Below are positions 21,709 to 29,306 of a DNA stretch of 61,433 bases, piece after piece. How positions within the stretch are numbered: the first letter of the stretch is position 1; the number at the start of each line of letters is the position of its first letter. Location: contig OMYP01000017.1 in the NCBI GenBank assembly GCA_900315345.1, forward strand, positions 1 through 61,433. The letters are read 5' to 3'. The DNA is from an uncultured Selenomonadales bacterium. GTDB taxonomy: Bacteria; Bacillota; Negativicutes; Acidaminococcales; Acidaminococcaceae. A program made the translations under genes and the position numbers. The notes below the pieces were generated by a model. The model made no database searches, was not told the origin of the DNA, and worked only from the letters and a program-made list of their open reading frames with translations.

Positions 21709-22461
21709 ATGCGTACCTTTAAAATTACCGTCTGCTATGACGGAACCAATTACTTTGGATTCCAGCGGCAGGCGAAGGAAACAACCATACAGGAAGTGCT
21801 GGAAGATAAACTTTCCCATATCTTTGGGGAACCGGTTTCCATTACGGGGAGCGGCCGCACAGACGCGGGAGTCCATGCCCGCTGCCAGGTTGTGTCCTGC
21901 ACAACGGAAGGAAAAATACCGACAGATAATATTGTACGTGCCATGAACAGCATTTTACCGGGAGATATCCGTGTCCTTGGAGCAGAAGAAGCCCGGGATG
22001 GATTCAATGCACGGAAGGATGCCTGTTGGAAAGAATACGAGTACCGGATCCGCTACACGCCGACGCCGGATCCTTTCACACGTAATTATGCCTGGCAGGT
22101 CAAGCAGCTTCCGGACATGGAAAAGATGAATGAAGCGGCCCGGATGATTTTGGGAACCCATAATTTTAAAGGCTTTCAGAGCGCGGGAAGCGCGCCGGTT
22201 TCTCCGGTTAAAACGATTTTCCGTTCAGGCTGGGAACAGGAACCGGGTGGAATGTTTGTATACCGTATTGCCGGAAACGGGTTTGTGTATCACATGGTCC
22301 GGAACCTGGTCTGGTCCATGGTACAGATAGGCTTGGGTAAAAAGGCGCCGCAGGCTATGGAAGAAGAACTGCAGCTTGGCCGGGGTGAATTCGAAAATTC
22401 CCCGGCGCCGGCGCAGGGACTTTACCTGGCAAGAGTAGAATACGAACCGTTTGTAAATTGA
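21709..22461 (+). CDS. truA: tRNA pseudouridine(38-40) synthase
   Basis: 250 residues. Converts uridines 38-40 of the anticodon arm to pseudouridine. The catalytic Asp lies in GSGRTDAGVHARCQ near residue 52, and YDGTNYFGFQRQ is present near the N-terminus. ATG 21709 is preceded by AAAAGAGGACCTC. Probably co-transcribed with the ecf genes. No terminator is obvious before the large hairpin repeat at 22465. Confidence 0.95.
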   Translation: MRTFKITVCYDGTNYFGFQRQAKETTIQEVLEDKLSHIFGEPVSITGSGRTDAGVHARCQVVSCTTEGKIPTDNIVRAMNSILPGDIRVLGAEEARDGFNARKDACWKEYEYRIRYTPTPDPFTRNYAWQVKQLPDMEKMNEAARMILGTHNFKGFQSAGSAPVSPVKTIFRSGWEQEPGGMFVYRIAGNGFVYHMVRNLVWSMVQIGLGKKAPQAMEEELQLGRGEFENSPAPAQGLYLARVEYEPFVN

Positions 22462-22464
22462 TAT

Positions 22465-22647
22465 GTAATTGAAAAGGAAAAGACATGAGCAAAATGTCGG
22501 AAGTGATTGCGTTATTTCATGAGATGAAATGTGCCGTCGTGGCGAGACTGTTTGAGAGGCAAAGCCTCGAGTTTCGAAGCCACAGGCACATGAATCCATG
22601 AAATAGCAATCGCTGACGGTTTTGCGAAGTCTTTTCTTTTTAATTAC
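22465..22647. repeat. Large imperfect palindrome, copy A
   Basis: A 183-nt imperfect inverted repeat. The outer arms are GTAATT-AAAAG-AAAAGAC and its complement; inside are GCAAAA, GATTGC/GCAATC, ATTTCATG/CATGAAAT, a GTGCC/GGCAC pair and GTGGC/GCCAC. A small central hairpin surrounds GAGGC/GCCTC. The same right-arm words (ATAGCAATCG, TGACGG, TTTGCGA) recur at 37098-37127 and 48866-48895. Possible roles are mobile palindromic element, terminator of truA, or RNA processing site. Confidence 0.8.
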
Positions 22648-22678
22648 TTTTAATTTTGCAAAAAAATTCGAAATTACA

Positions 22679-22707
22679 TTGACAAATACAGCCAAAGTGA
22701 TTAAAAT
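22679..22707 (+). promoter_or_regulatory. Promoter of rplM-rpsI
   Basis: TTGACA (22679-22684), 17-nt spacer, TAAAAT (22702-22707). Predicts a transcription start near 22714 and a leader of about 188 nt. Confidence 0.85.
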
Positions 22708-22713
22708 ATATTT

Positions 22714-22901
22714 ACGTGATTTTGTGCCCTGAATTCGATTAGCCCCGATGCAGGGAGCGCAATGACTCATCATCACATTCACGTTTTACAGAGCGCATTC
22801 CTTTTGCGTGTGCGCAACGGCCGGAAGCTGGCCGATAATTTTCATCTTTAAAAAAATTTATTTGAAACGTTGTATGAAATAATCCTGGGAGGGACATTGA
22901 A
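22714..22901 (+). promoter_or_regulatory. Structured leader of rplM-rpsI
   Basis: Three successive stems can be drawn: CCCTG/CAGGG (22727-22731 with 22751-22755), GCGCA/TGCGC (22793-22797 with 22811-22815) and CGGCC/GGCCG (22818-22822 with 22830-22834). A long leader ahead of rplM suggests autoregulation by L13 or S9, as known for L13 leaders of Bacillota. I cannot confirm family membership by eye. Confidence 0.45.
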
Positions 22902-23339
22902 ATGAAATCTTTCATGGCAAACCCGTCCAACATCGAACGGAAATGGTTCGTGGTGGACGCCACTAATAAAACCCTGGGCCGTCTGGCCGCAGAAGTTGCC
23001 AAAGTCCTGCGCGGTAAACACAAACCGACCTTTACCCCGCATATGGATACCGGCGACAATGTAATCATCGTAAATGCTGACAAAGTTGTGCTGACCGGCA
23101 AAAAGCTGACCCAGAAGACTTACTTCCATCATACCGGTTACCTGGGCGGCGACCGTTTTGTACTGGCCAAAGACATGCTGGCTAAAAACCCGGTCCGCAT
23201 GGTTGAAATGGCAGTACGGGGCATGATCCCGAAAAACCGTCTGGGCGACCAGATCTACAGAAAACTGCACGTATATGCAGGTCCGGAACATCCCCATGCG
23301 GCACAGCAGCCCGAAGTATTAGAAATTAACGTACGGTAA
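22902..23339 (+). CDS. rplM: 50S ribosomal protein L13
   Basis: 145 residues. An early-assembly 50S protein. [19 protein letters not shown] and [22 protein letters not shown] are characteristic. GGGAGGGACATTGAA precedes the ATG. First gene of the two-gene L13-S9 operon. Confidence 0.96.
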   Translation: MKSFMANPSNIERKWFVVDATNKTLGRLAAEVAKVLRGKHKPTFTPHMDTGDNVIIVNADKVVLTGKKLTQKTYFHHTGYLGGDRFVLAKDMLAKNPVRMVEMAVRGMIPKNRLGDQIYRKLHVYAGPEHPHAAQQPEVLEINVR

Positions 23340-23358
23340 TCAGGAGGAGGAAAACATC

Positions 23359-23751
23359 ATGGCAGAAGTAGTATACAGCGCGACAGGCCGTCGCAAATCT
23401 TCCGTTGCCCGTGTCCGCCTGGTACCGGGTGAAGGCAAAGTTATTATTAACGGCCGCGAAATGAATGATTATTTTGGTCTGGAAACCCTGAAGCTGATCG
23501 TAAACCAGCCTCTGGAACTGACTGAAACCAAAGACAAATACGACATTCTTGTAAACGTAATCGGCGGCGGTATCTCCGGTCAGGCCGGTGCAATCCGTCA
23601 CGGTATCAGCCGCGCCCTGTGCAAAGTTGACGAAGAGTTCCGTCCGGCACTGAAGAAAGCAGGCCTCATGACCCGCGATCCCCGCGAAAAAGAACGTCGC
23701 AAATACGGCTTAAAGAAAGCCCGCAAAGCTTCCCAGTACAGCAAACGTTAA
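23359..23751 (+). CDS. rpsI: 30S ribosomal protein S9
   Basis: 130 residues, the usual length. The C-terminal tail ending [12 protein letters not shown] reaches P-site t[23 protein letters not shown] is the family N-terminus. CAGGAGGAGG precedes the ATG. Confidence 0.96.
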   Translation: MAEVVYSATGRRKSSVARVRLVPGEGKVIINGREMNDYFGLETLKLIVNQPLELTETKDKYDILVNVIGGGISGQAGAIRHGISRALCKVDEEFRPALKKAGLMTRDPREKERRKYGLKKARKASQYSKR

Positions 23752-23804
23752 TTTTTACAAAAAGGAAACGTTTTCATTGAAGAAGCAAAAAACATTTACA
23801 GAAA

Positions 23805-23842
23805 ATCCCCTGCAACGTTACCTGGTTGCGGGGGATCTTTTT
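23805..23842 (+). terminator. Terminator of rplM-rpsI
   Basis: ATCCCCTGCAAC pairs with GTTGCGGGGGAT (one wobble), followed by CTTTTTG. It lies directly upstream of the next promoter. Confidence 0.9.
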
Positions 23843-23852
23843 GTCTTCTGTT

Positions 23853-23880
23853 TTGACATAGATAAAGAGTGTGGTATAAT
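23853..23880 (+). promoter_or_regulatory. Consensus promoter of the 23950 gene
   Basis: TTGACA (23853-23858), 16-nt spacer, TGGTATAAT with TATAAT at 23875-23880. Both hexamers are perfect and the -10 is extended, so this should be among the strongest promoters in the window. Confidence 0.9.
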
Positions 23881-23949
23881 AATAACTGTACTATTATGGT
23901 ATTCCTTTTAAAAACCACAAAACGATTTTAATGCAAGGAGGAAATTCAA

Positions 23950-24405
23950 ATGAAAAAATTCTTAGCAGCATTAGTTATGTCTTTGGCTATCAGCGCCAGT
24001 TGCTTTGCAGCCGGTGCGGCAAAAAATTTTGCAACAGAAGAAAAAGCTTCTGACGAACTGATTGATGCCCTGGTTGGTAACACGGTAACCTATGAACAGG
24101 TTAGCAAACATTTCAGCGCTGGGCTGAAGAAAAACCTGACGGCGGAAAATTTTGCCCAGATGAAAAAGCAGATCAAAGACCAGGTAGGCAATGTGAAAGA
24201 AGTAAACTTTGTAACCTTTGTAAAGCAATACAATCCCCAGAGCGGCTACAATAACGTAGAAGAATTGCTGTATATCGGCACCGTTAACAAAACGAAATTT
24301 GCTAGATTCGTAGTTGCTTTCGCACTGGAAAACAATTCTCCGAAGGTCGCTTCTTTCCAGGTTGTTCCTTTGGAAGTGAACCAGCAGGCTCCCGCTAAGA
24401 AATAA
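23950..24405 (+). CDS. Small secreted protein of unknown function
   Basis: 151 residues. A clear Sec signal peptide (MKKFLAALVMSLAISASCFA, cleavage likely after the Ala near residue 21) is followed by a soluble alpha/beta domain of about 130 residues with a lysine-rich middle and a Pro/Ala/Lys tail. No cysteines occur in the mature part, so it is not a lipoprotein. It has its own perfect-consensus promoter and an AAGGAGG ribosome binding site, so it is probably abundant. The size and pattern suggest an NTF2-like or DUF3887-like fold, but that is a guess. Confidence 0.8.
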   Translation: MKKFLAALVMSLAISASCFAAGAAKNFATEEKASDELIDALVGNTVTYEQVSKHFSAGLKKNLTAENFAQMKKQIKDQVGNVKEVNFVTFVKQYNPQSGYNNVEELLYIGTVNKTKFARFVVAFALENNSPKVASFQVVPLEVNQQAPAKK

Positions 24406-24416
24406 TATTTTTAAAC

Positions 24417-24530
24417 CGATGTGGGCCTCCGGAATTTAACTGGGGTAGGGCCAGAGAGATTCGCGGATTTTACAGCTTCGTGATTAGGGTAATACCCCGA
24501 AAGGAATCTGTAAATTTTAGCAGTTTCCCT
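24417..24530 (+). other. Structured intergenic segment before tRNA-Val
   Basis: Between the 23950 gene and the tRNA lie two nested hairpin regions: GGCCT with AGGGCC (about 24424-24452), and TTTACAG with CTGTAAA (24469-24475 with 24508-24514) enclosing GGGTAATACCC (24487-24497). The last is not followed by a T-run. It may be a processed 3' UTR or a small RNA. I do not recognise it. Confidence 0.3.
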
Positions 24531-24589
24531 TTAAATAAAAATATTTATTTTTTGCCGATAATTGTGTATAATAACAATGTGGTCATTGT

Positions 24590-24666
24590 GCGCGGATAGC
24601 TCAGCTGGTTAGAGTGCCGTCTTGACATGGCGGAGGTCGTGGGTTCGAGCCCCACTCTGCGCACCA
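24590..24666 (+). tRNA. tRNA-Val (anticodon GAC)
   Basis: 77 nt including an encoded CCA. Acceptor GCGCGGA pairs with TCTGCGC; the D arm contains GCTCAGCTGGTTAGA; anticodon loop TTGACAT closed by CCGTC/GGCGG; T arm GGGTTCGAGCCCC. The anticodon GAC decodes GUC/GUU. It stands alone, with a TATAAT-like element at 24567-24572 upstream and a terminator downstream. Confidence 0.96.
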
Positions 24667-24700
24667 ATTTATAATTTTAGTTTTCCTGAAAACGTATCAT

Positions 24701-24736
24701 TCCCCGGAGTCTCAATAAAGGCTACGGGGATTTTTA
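24701..24736 (+). terminator. Terminator after tRNA-Val
   Basis: TCCCCG (24701-24706) pairs with CGGGGA (24725-24730), followed by TTTTTA. Flanking TTTCCTGAAA and TTTCAGGAAA could lengthen the stem. Confidence 0.75.
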
Positions 24737-24876
24737 TTTCAGGAAATCCAGGATAGGAATCAACATTTAAAAAGTTATAGCAGAGAATCATCGTAAAATA
24801 TCAGAGCAATGGATCAATGACTAAAATCAATGAATCAGAATTATAATAAGCTGTCATACACAAGGGGAAATCATAG

Positions 24877-24885
24877 TGCTATAAT
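24877..24885 (+). promoter_or_regulatory. Extended -10 promoter of the MFS gene
   Basis: TGCTATAAT (TG at 24877-24878, TATAAT at 24880-24885) with no good -35. Such promoters often need an activator. The start would be near 24892, just ahead of the inverted repeat. Confidence 0.55.
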
Positions 24886-24909
24886 TAAAATATAAGTTAC
24901 AGTATGTTG

Positions 24910-24957
24910 TCACTGCTCTAACAGTTTGCCCCTTTGAACAAACTGTTAGAACAGTGA
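24910..24957. promoter_or_regulatory. 19-nt inverted repeat, probable operator or leader stem
   Basis: TCACTGCTCTAACAGTTTG (24910-24928) and its complement with one mismatch (24939-24957), separated by 10 nt. There is no T-run after it, so it is not a standard terminator. Its position between promoter and MFS start suits repressor binding (a TetR/MarR-type operator) or a leader hairpin. Confidence 0.6.
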
Positions 24958-25011
24958 TAATATATTAAGTAAAAAAGCTGCATTGACAGAAACTGAGGGA
25001 AGTAACTTTTG

Positions 25012-26208
25012 ATGGAACAGTGGAAGCGTAACGTATATATCTGCACTCTTGCCGCTTTTATCACCTCTGCGGGAATGAGCCAGCTGGCTCCTATGCTGCC
25101 ATTATATATACAGTCGCTGGGAGTTGATGAGCCGGGACAGGTTGCCCGCTGGGCCGGCATCGTGTTTGCCATGAACTTTGTGACACTGGCAATTTTTTCA
25201 CCCATCTGGGGGCGCCTGTCAGACCGGTACGGGCGGAAGATCATGTGCCTGCGGGCGGTGGTCTGGCTGGGGGTCATCAACTTTGGCATGGGCATGGCCC
25301 AGCAAGTATGGCATCTTGTGGTGTTGCGGCTTATGCAGGGGGCTTTGAGCGGATTTCTTGCCACGGCCATGCCCCTGGTGTCTTCCGAATCGCCGAAAAA
25401 ACGCGCCGGCTGGGCCTTGGGACTTTTCTTTACCGGGCAGATCAGCGGTTCCCTGATTGGCCCCCTGCTTGGAGGCTGGCTGGCGGAAACAGTGGGCTTC
25501 CGCAATACCTATTTTGTGGTGGGCGTTATGTGTTTCTTTAGCAGTCTTGCCATTCTGGGTATACATGAGACTCGCAAGCCGGTTAACGAAAATGTGGTTT
25601 CCTATTCCAACAGGGAAGCCTTCCGGTCACTGGCAAGGCCGTCCCTGTTGTACGGAATCTTCCTTACTACCTTTACCTTCCAGTTTTCCCTGATGTGCGT
25701 CCAGCCTATCCTGACCGTATATATTGCAGGACTGGTTCCGGAACCGGATCATATTGCCCTTATTTCCGGCGCGGTTTTTTCCAGCGCCGGCTTTGCCAGT
25801 GCCCTGTTCGGTTCCCGTCTGGGAGCACTTTCGGACCGGATCGGCGCCCAGAAGGTATTGTTTTGTTCTCTGCTTGTGGCCTGCCTGGTTTCCGTTCCCC
25901 AGGCTTTTGTAACTGCACCCTGGCAGCTGGGATTTCTGCGCTTTATCCACGGCATCGCAGTGGCCGGACTGATGCCTTCTGTGAATCATCTGATCAAGGA
26001 AGCATCTCCACCGGAATTTTTGGGCCGAATGTACGGTTTCAACCAGTCCTTCCAGTTTGTAGGCATGAGCAGCGGCGCTATTTTCGGCGGATATATCGCG
26101 GAACACTTCGGAATATCCGTATTGTTCTTTATAGCAGCCGCCATGCTGATGACCAGCGCCGGGGTTTGTTATAAGGTCATCGGCCCCATACAGGGGAAGG
26201 ACATCTGA
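25012..26208 (+). CDS. MFS transporter, multidrug exporter type
   Basis: 398 residues, about twelve membrane helices, DHA1 family. Motif A GRLSDRYGRK follows helix 2 near residues 65-74; the C-terminal half repeats it as GALSDRIGAQK. Overall it resembles MdtG-type drug/H+ antiporters. ATG 25012 is chosen (GAGGGAAGTAAC upstream). The substrate cannot be read from sequence. No regulator gene lies next to it, but the upstream inverted repeat suggests one acts in trans. Confidence 0.85.
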   Translation: MEQWKRNVYICTLAAFITSAGMSQLAPMLPLYIQSLGVDEPGQVARWAGIVFAMNFVTLAIFSPIWGRLSDRYGRKIMCLRAVVWLGVINFGMGMAQQVWHLVVLRLMQGALSGFLATAMPLVSSESPKKRAGWALGLFFTGQISGSLIGPLLGGWLAETVGFRNTYFVVGVMCFFSSLAILGIHETRKPVNENVVSYSNREAFRSLARPSLLYGIFLTTFTFQFSLMCVQPILTVYIAGLVPEPDHIALISGAVFSSAGFASALFGSRLGALSDRIGAQKVLFCSLLVACLVSVPQAFVTAPWQLGFLRFIHGIAVAGLMPSVNHLIKEASPPEFLGRMYGFNQSFQFVGMSSGAIFGGYIAEHFGISVLFFIAAAMLMTSAGVCYKVIGPIQGKDI

Positions 26209-26337
26209 AAAAATATTTTTTCATCTATTAGTTTTTCTGGCAGTTACCCCGTAGCAGGGTAAAGGCTCTTTGCGTCCCGTGAATTTTTCTTATTGGTGCG
26301 TTATAAATTTATCAGAGGGGCGTTTCCAAAAAATTAA

Positions 26338-26366
26338 TTGAAAAGATAAATCAATTCTGATAAACT
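26338..26366 (+). promoter_or_regulatory. Promoter of the 26435 gene
   Basis: TTGAAA (26338-26343), 17-nt spacer, TGATAAACT with TAAACT at 26361-26366: an extended -10 promoter. Upstream, TTACCC/GGGTAA at 26244-26262 forms a small stem that may end the MFS transcript. Confidence 0.7.
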
Positions 26367-26434
26367 GTACTGGAATCAAAAATAAAAGTAAACCGTAAAA
26401 TCACTAAACCATAAAACCAATCGGAGGCTAAATA

Positions 26435-26872
26435 ATGAAAAAAATTTTTGTTTTGTGTGCGTTGATCATGACCCTTTTTACTTCTGTATGCAGTGCGGAT
26501 CCGGTATCCGATTACTGCAAGCTGGACCAGAGCAAATGGCTGTGGCTCAGCTCCACAGATTATCAGGGAACTTTTTTTGATTACACTTCTGTAGAAAAAG
26601 TGCCGGACAAAAACGAGAAGAAGGTCTGGGTCTGCACCTACACCTGGGTGGACGACGCGTTAGGCAAAGGCATGCATTACGTGTATGTACGGTACGGCAT
26701 CAATTACGACACCAACACGGCCTACATGGAAAAGGGCGCTGTGCAGGACGAAAACATGAAGGTAGTAAAGTCTTACGATTCCTTAAAATACAATCCCCAG
26801 CCCATCCAGCCCGGCACAGTGCTGGACCGTCTGGCTAAACGGGTCCGCTCCCTGGGGAACGGAGACAAGTGA
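26435..26872 (+). CDS. Secreted protein of unknown function
   Basis: 145 residues with a signal peptide (MKKIFVLCALIMTLFTSVCSA, cleavage near residue 21). The mature domain is rich in Trp and Tyr (KWLWLSSTDYQGTFFDY, KVWVCTYTWVDD), with YVYVRYGINYDTNTAYMEKG further on, which looks like a small all-beta domain seen in Negativicute surface/periplasmic hypotheticals. It carries its own promoter and terminator, so it is monocistronic. I do not recognise a named family. Confidence 0.8.
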   Translation: MKKIFVLCALIMTLFTSVCSADPVSDYCKLDQSKWLWLSSTDYQGTFFDYTSVEKVPDKNEKKVWVCTYTWVDDALGKGMHYVYVRYGINYDTNTAYMEKGAVQDENMKVVKSYDSLKYNPQPIQPGTVLDRLAKRVRSLGNGDK

Positions 26873-26916
26873 TTTAATAATCATGTAAAGAAAATAATAC
26901 TGGCGTAACGTTGATT

Positions 26917-26947
26917 AACCGCTGATTAACCGGCGGTTTTTCTTTTT
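26917..26947 (+). terminator. Terminator of the 26435 gene
   Basis: AACCGC (26917-26922) pairs with GCGGTT (26933-26938), followed by a T-rich tract broken by a single C. Confidence 0.8.
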
Positions 26948-27093
26948 TTGTGTTGTACATATACAAAGGAAATGTAAAATAAAAAAAGCAAAATATGTAG
27001 CACGAAACACATAAATTGATGTATAATATATGTAAACAGAATAACCATAATGCTACACTTTTATTTTTGAAACGAAAGGCAGGCGGAAGTATC

Positions 27094-28992
27094 ATGGCCA
27101 TGTCCAATGAAGAACACAGAAGATATCTGGAAATCCTGGCGCGGCAGTTTCCTACCCAGGAAGCGACGGTTACCGAAATCATCAATCTCCAGGCCATTAT
27201 CAATCTTCCCAAAGGAACCGAGCATTTCATGAGCGACCTCCACGGGGAATACGAAGCCTTTTACCACATCCTGAACAACAGCTCCGGCGTCATCCGGGAA
27301 AAGGTTGACCAGTTGTTTGCGGATACTCTCCATGAAAAAGAGCGGAAGGATCTGTGTACCCTGATCTACTATCCCAAAGAAAAATTAGATATGATACAGA
27401 AAGAAGACGGACTTTCAGAAACCTGGGCCAAGGTCACCCTGCGCCGTCTGCTGCGGCTGGCCCGGCTGCTGTCTTCCAAATACACCCGGTCTAAAGTCCG
27501 TAAGGCCATGCCGGAAGATTTCCGGTATGTGCTGGACGAACTGATGCATGCCATTCCCGGGGAGGACCAGAACCGCTACGCCTATCACGCGAAGATTCTG
27601 GATACCATCTGGGAGACGGGCAGCTTCCGTCCCTTCGTCTACGCCCTCACCGGTGTTATCAAACGGCTGGCCGTAGACCACCTGCACATTGTGGGCGACA
27701 TTTATGACCGGGGGCCCAACGCCCATAAGATCATGGACAAACTCATGGAGCACCACTCCGTAGACATCCAGTGGGGCAACCACGACGTGCTGTGGATGGG
27801 GGCGGCCATGGGCAGCATTCCCTGTATCATTAACGTGATCCGAAACAACGTGCGGTACAACAACTGGGAAATTCTGGAAAACGGCTACGGCATCAGCATG
27901 CGCGACTTCGCTATTTTTGCCGGGGAAAATTACCGGAAGCCCGAAGGGAAAAACGCCCTGGTGAAAGCCATCAATGTAATGCTCTTCAAGGCGGAAGGTC
28001 AGGCCATGCTCCGGCATCCGGAATTCAAGATGGAAGACCGGCTGCTCTTTGACAAAATCGACCCGGTGAGAGGGATCGCCACCTTGTCCGATGGGAAACA
28101 ATACGAAATGAACACTACGGATTTTCCAACCTACGACCCGGAACATCCCTACGAATATTCCCCGGAGGAAGCCAAAATCATTGAGAACTGGCAGTACGAT
28201 TTCCTTCACAGCGAAAAGCTGCACCGGCATATGCGGTTCTTCTTCAGCCACGGTTCCCTGTACAAGGTCATGAACGGCAACCTGATGTTCCACGGGGGCT
28301 TGCCCATGCACGAGGACGGCACCTTCCGGGAGGTTACCCTGCGGAACAAGACCCTGAAGGGACGGGCCTATATGGACTGGGTGGACCATCTTTGCCGTCT
28401 GTCCTACCGCCGCCGTAACCTGGAAGACCAGGACTTTTACTGGTTCCTGTGGATCCATCCCGATTCTCCGGTAACGGGCCGTACCATCAAAACCTTTGAG
28501 CGGAGCTATATCGACGATGAAAGCACTTGGCCGGAGCCACAGGATCCTTACTACACCCTGCACCGCCGGAAGGACATCTGTGAAAAGATGCTTCACGAAT
28601 TCGGGTTGGATGAACCCCAGTGCCACATCATCAACGGCCATACCCCGGTGAAGGTGGCCAAGGGGGATACCCCGGTCCGGGCGGAAGGCAAGGAGATCTG
28701 CATCGACGGCGGCTTCTGCAAGGCCTATCAGAAATCCACCGGCATAGCGGGCTACACATTGATTTTCAATTCTTACGGCCTGCGGATCAAGGCACACTAT
28801 CCTTTTCAGGATATACAGCACGTGCTCACCACCAACGCGGACATTGATTCCATAACAACCCAGGTGGAGATGGAACCCAAACGGGTCATGATCGGCGACA
28901 CGGACAACGGCCAGAACCTGAAGCAGCAGATTGCGGACCTGGTAGACCTGCTGGAAGCTTACCGCAACGGCCGGATCATGGAGAGAAGATAA
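27094..28992 (+). CDS. fbp: Fructose-1,6-bisphosphatase class III
   Basis: 632 residues from ATG 27094. Hydrolyses fructose 1,6-bisphosphate to fructose 6-phosphate for gluconeogenesis. The calcineurin-like metal motifs are visible: SDLHGEYEAF (near residue 49), GDIYDRGPN (near 207), WGNHD (near 231) and INGHTPV (near 518). This class is confined mainly to Bacillota. The longer reading starting at 27016 overlaps a TATAAT at 27022-27027 and is rejected. It may be the main gluconeogenic phosphatase of an amino acid fermenter. Confidence 0.94.
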   Translation: MAMSNEEHRRYLEILARQFPTQEATVTEIINLQAIINLPKGTEHFMSDLHGEYEAFYHILNNSSGVIREKVDQLFADTLHEKERKDLCTLIYYPKEKLDMIQKEDGLSETWAKVTLRRLLRLARLLSSKYTRSKVRKAMPEDFRYVLDELMHAIPGEDQNRYAYHAKILDTIWETGSFRPFVYALTGVIKRLAVDHLHIVGDIYDRGPNAHKIMDKLMEHHSVDIQWGNHDVLWMGAAMGSIPCIINVIRNNVRYNNWEILENGYGISMRDFAIFAGENYRKPEGKNALVKAINVMLFKAEGQAMLRHPEFKMEDRLLFDKIDPVRGIATLSDGKQYEMNTTDFPTYDPEHPYEYSPEEAKIIENWQYDFLHSEKLHRHMRFFFSHGSLYKVMNGNLMFHGGLPMHEDGTFREVTLRNKTLKGRAYMDWVDHLCRLSYRRRNLEDQDFYWFLWIHPDSPVTGRTIKTFERSYIDDESTWPEPQDPYYTLHRRKDICEKMLHEFGLDEPQCHIINGHTPVKVAKGDTPVRAEGKEICIDGGFCKAYQKSTGIAGYTLIFNSYGLRIKAHYPFQDIQHVLTTNADIDSITTQVEMEPKRVMIGDTDNGQNLKQQIADLVDLLEAYRNGRIMERR

Positions 28993-29306
28993 AAAGAAAA
29001 AAATGTAATTACACTACTGGATTTGCGTGCAAACTGAGACATGCGCTGCAATACAATAAGAAGGTGTATTTAAGATGAACCCAAACCCGGTAATCGTGCG
29101 CATTTGAAGTTTTGAGCCGGTCGTTTTTACGACCGGCAGCCGGACGGGGAAAACAAAAAATACGGAGATGCCTGATATAACAAGCGTCTCCGTATTATTT
29201 TTATCTTTGCAACCGTTGCAGGACAAGCAGGCTGCGTTTATTTTTTTGCTTCCTTTCCGGTGAAAGTTGCTTCGTTTTCTAATAACCAGAGCGTAGGGAA
29301 CACCCG
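28993..29306. other. Gap between convergent fbp and amrS
   Basis: This 314-base gap contains a perfect 9-bp stem GCCGGTCGT/ACGACCGGC (29116-29137) without a T-run, and the bidirectional terminator at 29155-29203. Nothing else is recognised. Confidence 0.6.
29155..29203. terminator. Bidirectional terminator between fbp and amrS
   Basis: ATACGGAGATGC pairs with GCGTCTCCGTAT (one wobble). It is preceded by AAAAAA and followed by TATTTTTAT, so it can stop transcripts from either side. Confidence 0.85.

Larger units (their letters stand above)
22462..22901 (+). other. Gap between truA and rplM
   Basis: This 440-base gap holds hairpin repeat copy A (22465-22647), the rplM promoter (22679-22707) and a structured rplM leader (22714-22901). 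Each is listed separately. Confidence 0.7.
24667..25011 (+). other. Gap between tRNA-Val and the MFS gene
   Basis: This 345-base gap holds the tRNA terminator (24701-24736), an extended -10 promoter (24877-24885) and a 19-nt-arm inverted repeat (24910-24957). The stretch at about 24740-24870 is AT-rich and shows nothing else. Confidence 0.6.

Noticed and set aside
22225..22782. Minus-strand peptides at 22225-22782 and 36897-37163 with similar wording (DCY-MDS-AC)
   Set aside because: They are translations of the hairpin repeat arms of copies A and B. The similarity reflects repeated DNA, not a protein family.
27016..27093. N-terminal extension of fbp from 27016
   Set aside because: It covers a TATAAT promoter element and has no ribosome binding site; its sequence is unlike class III FBPases.
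27415..28821. 468-codon minus-strand frame opposite fbp
   Set aside because: Shadow of fbp codon usage with no recognisable domain, and it would overlap an essential conserved gene completely.
29116..29137. Perfect 9-bp hairpin as terminator of fbp
   Set aside because: No T-run follows. The bidirectional stem at 29155-29203 is the better terminator.
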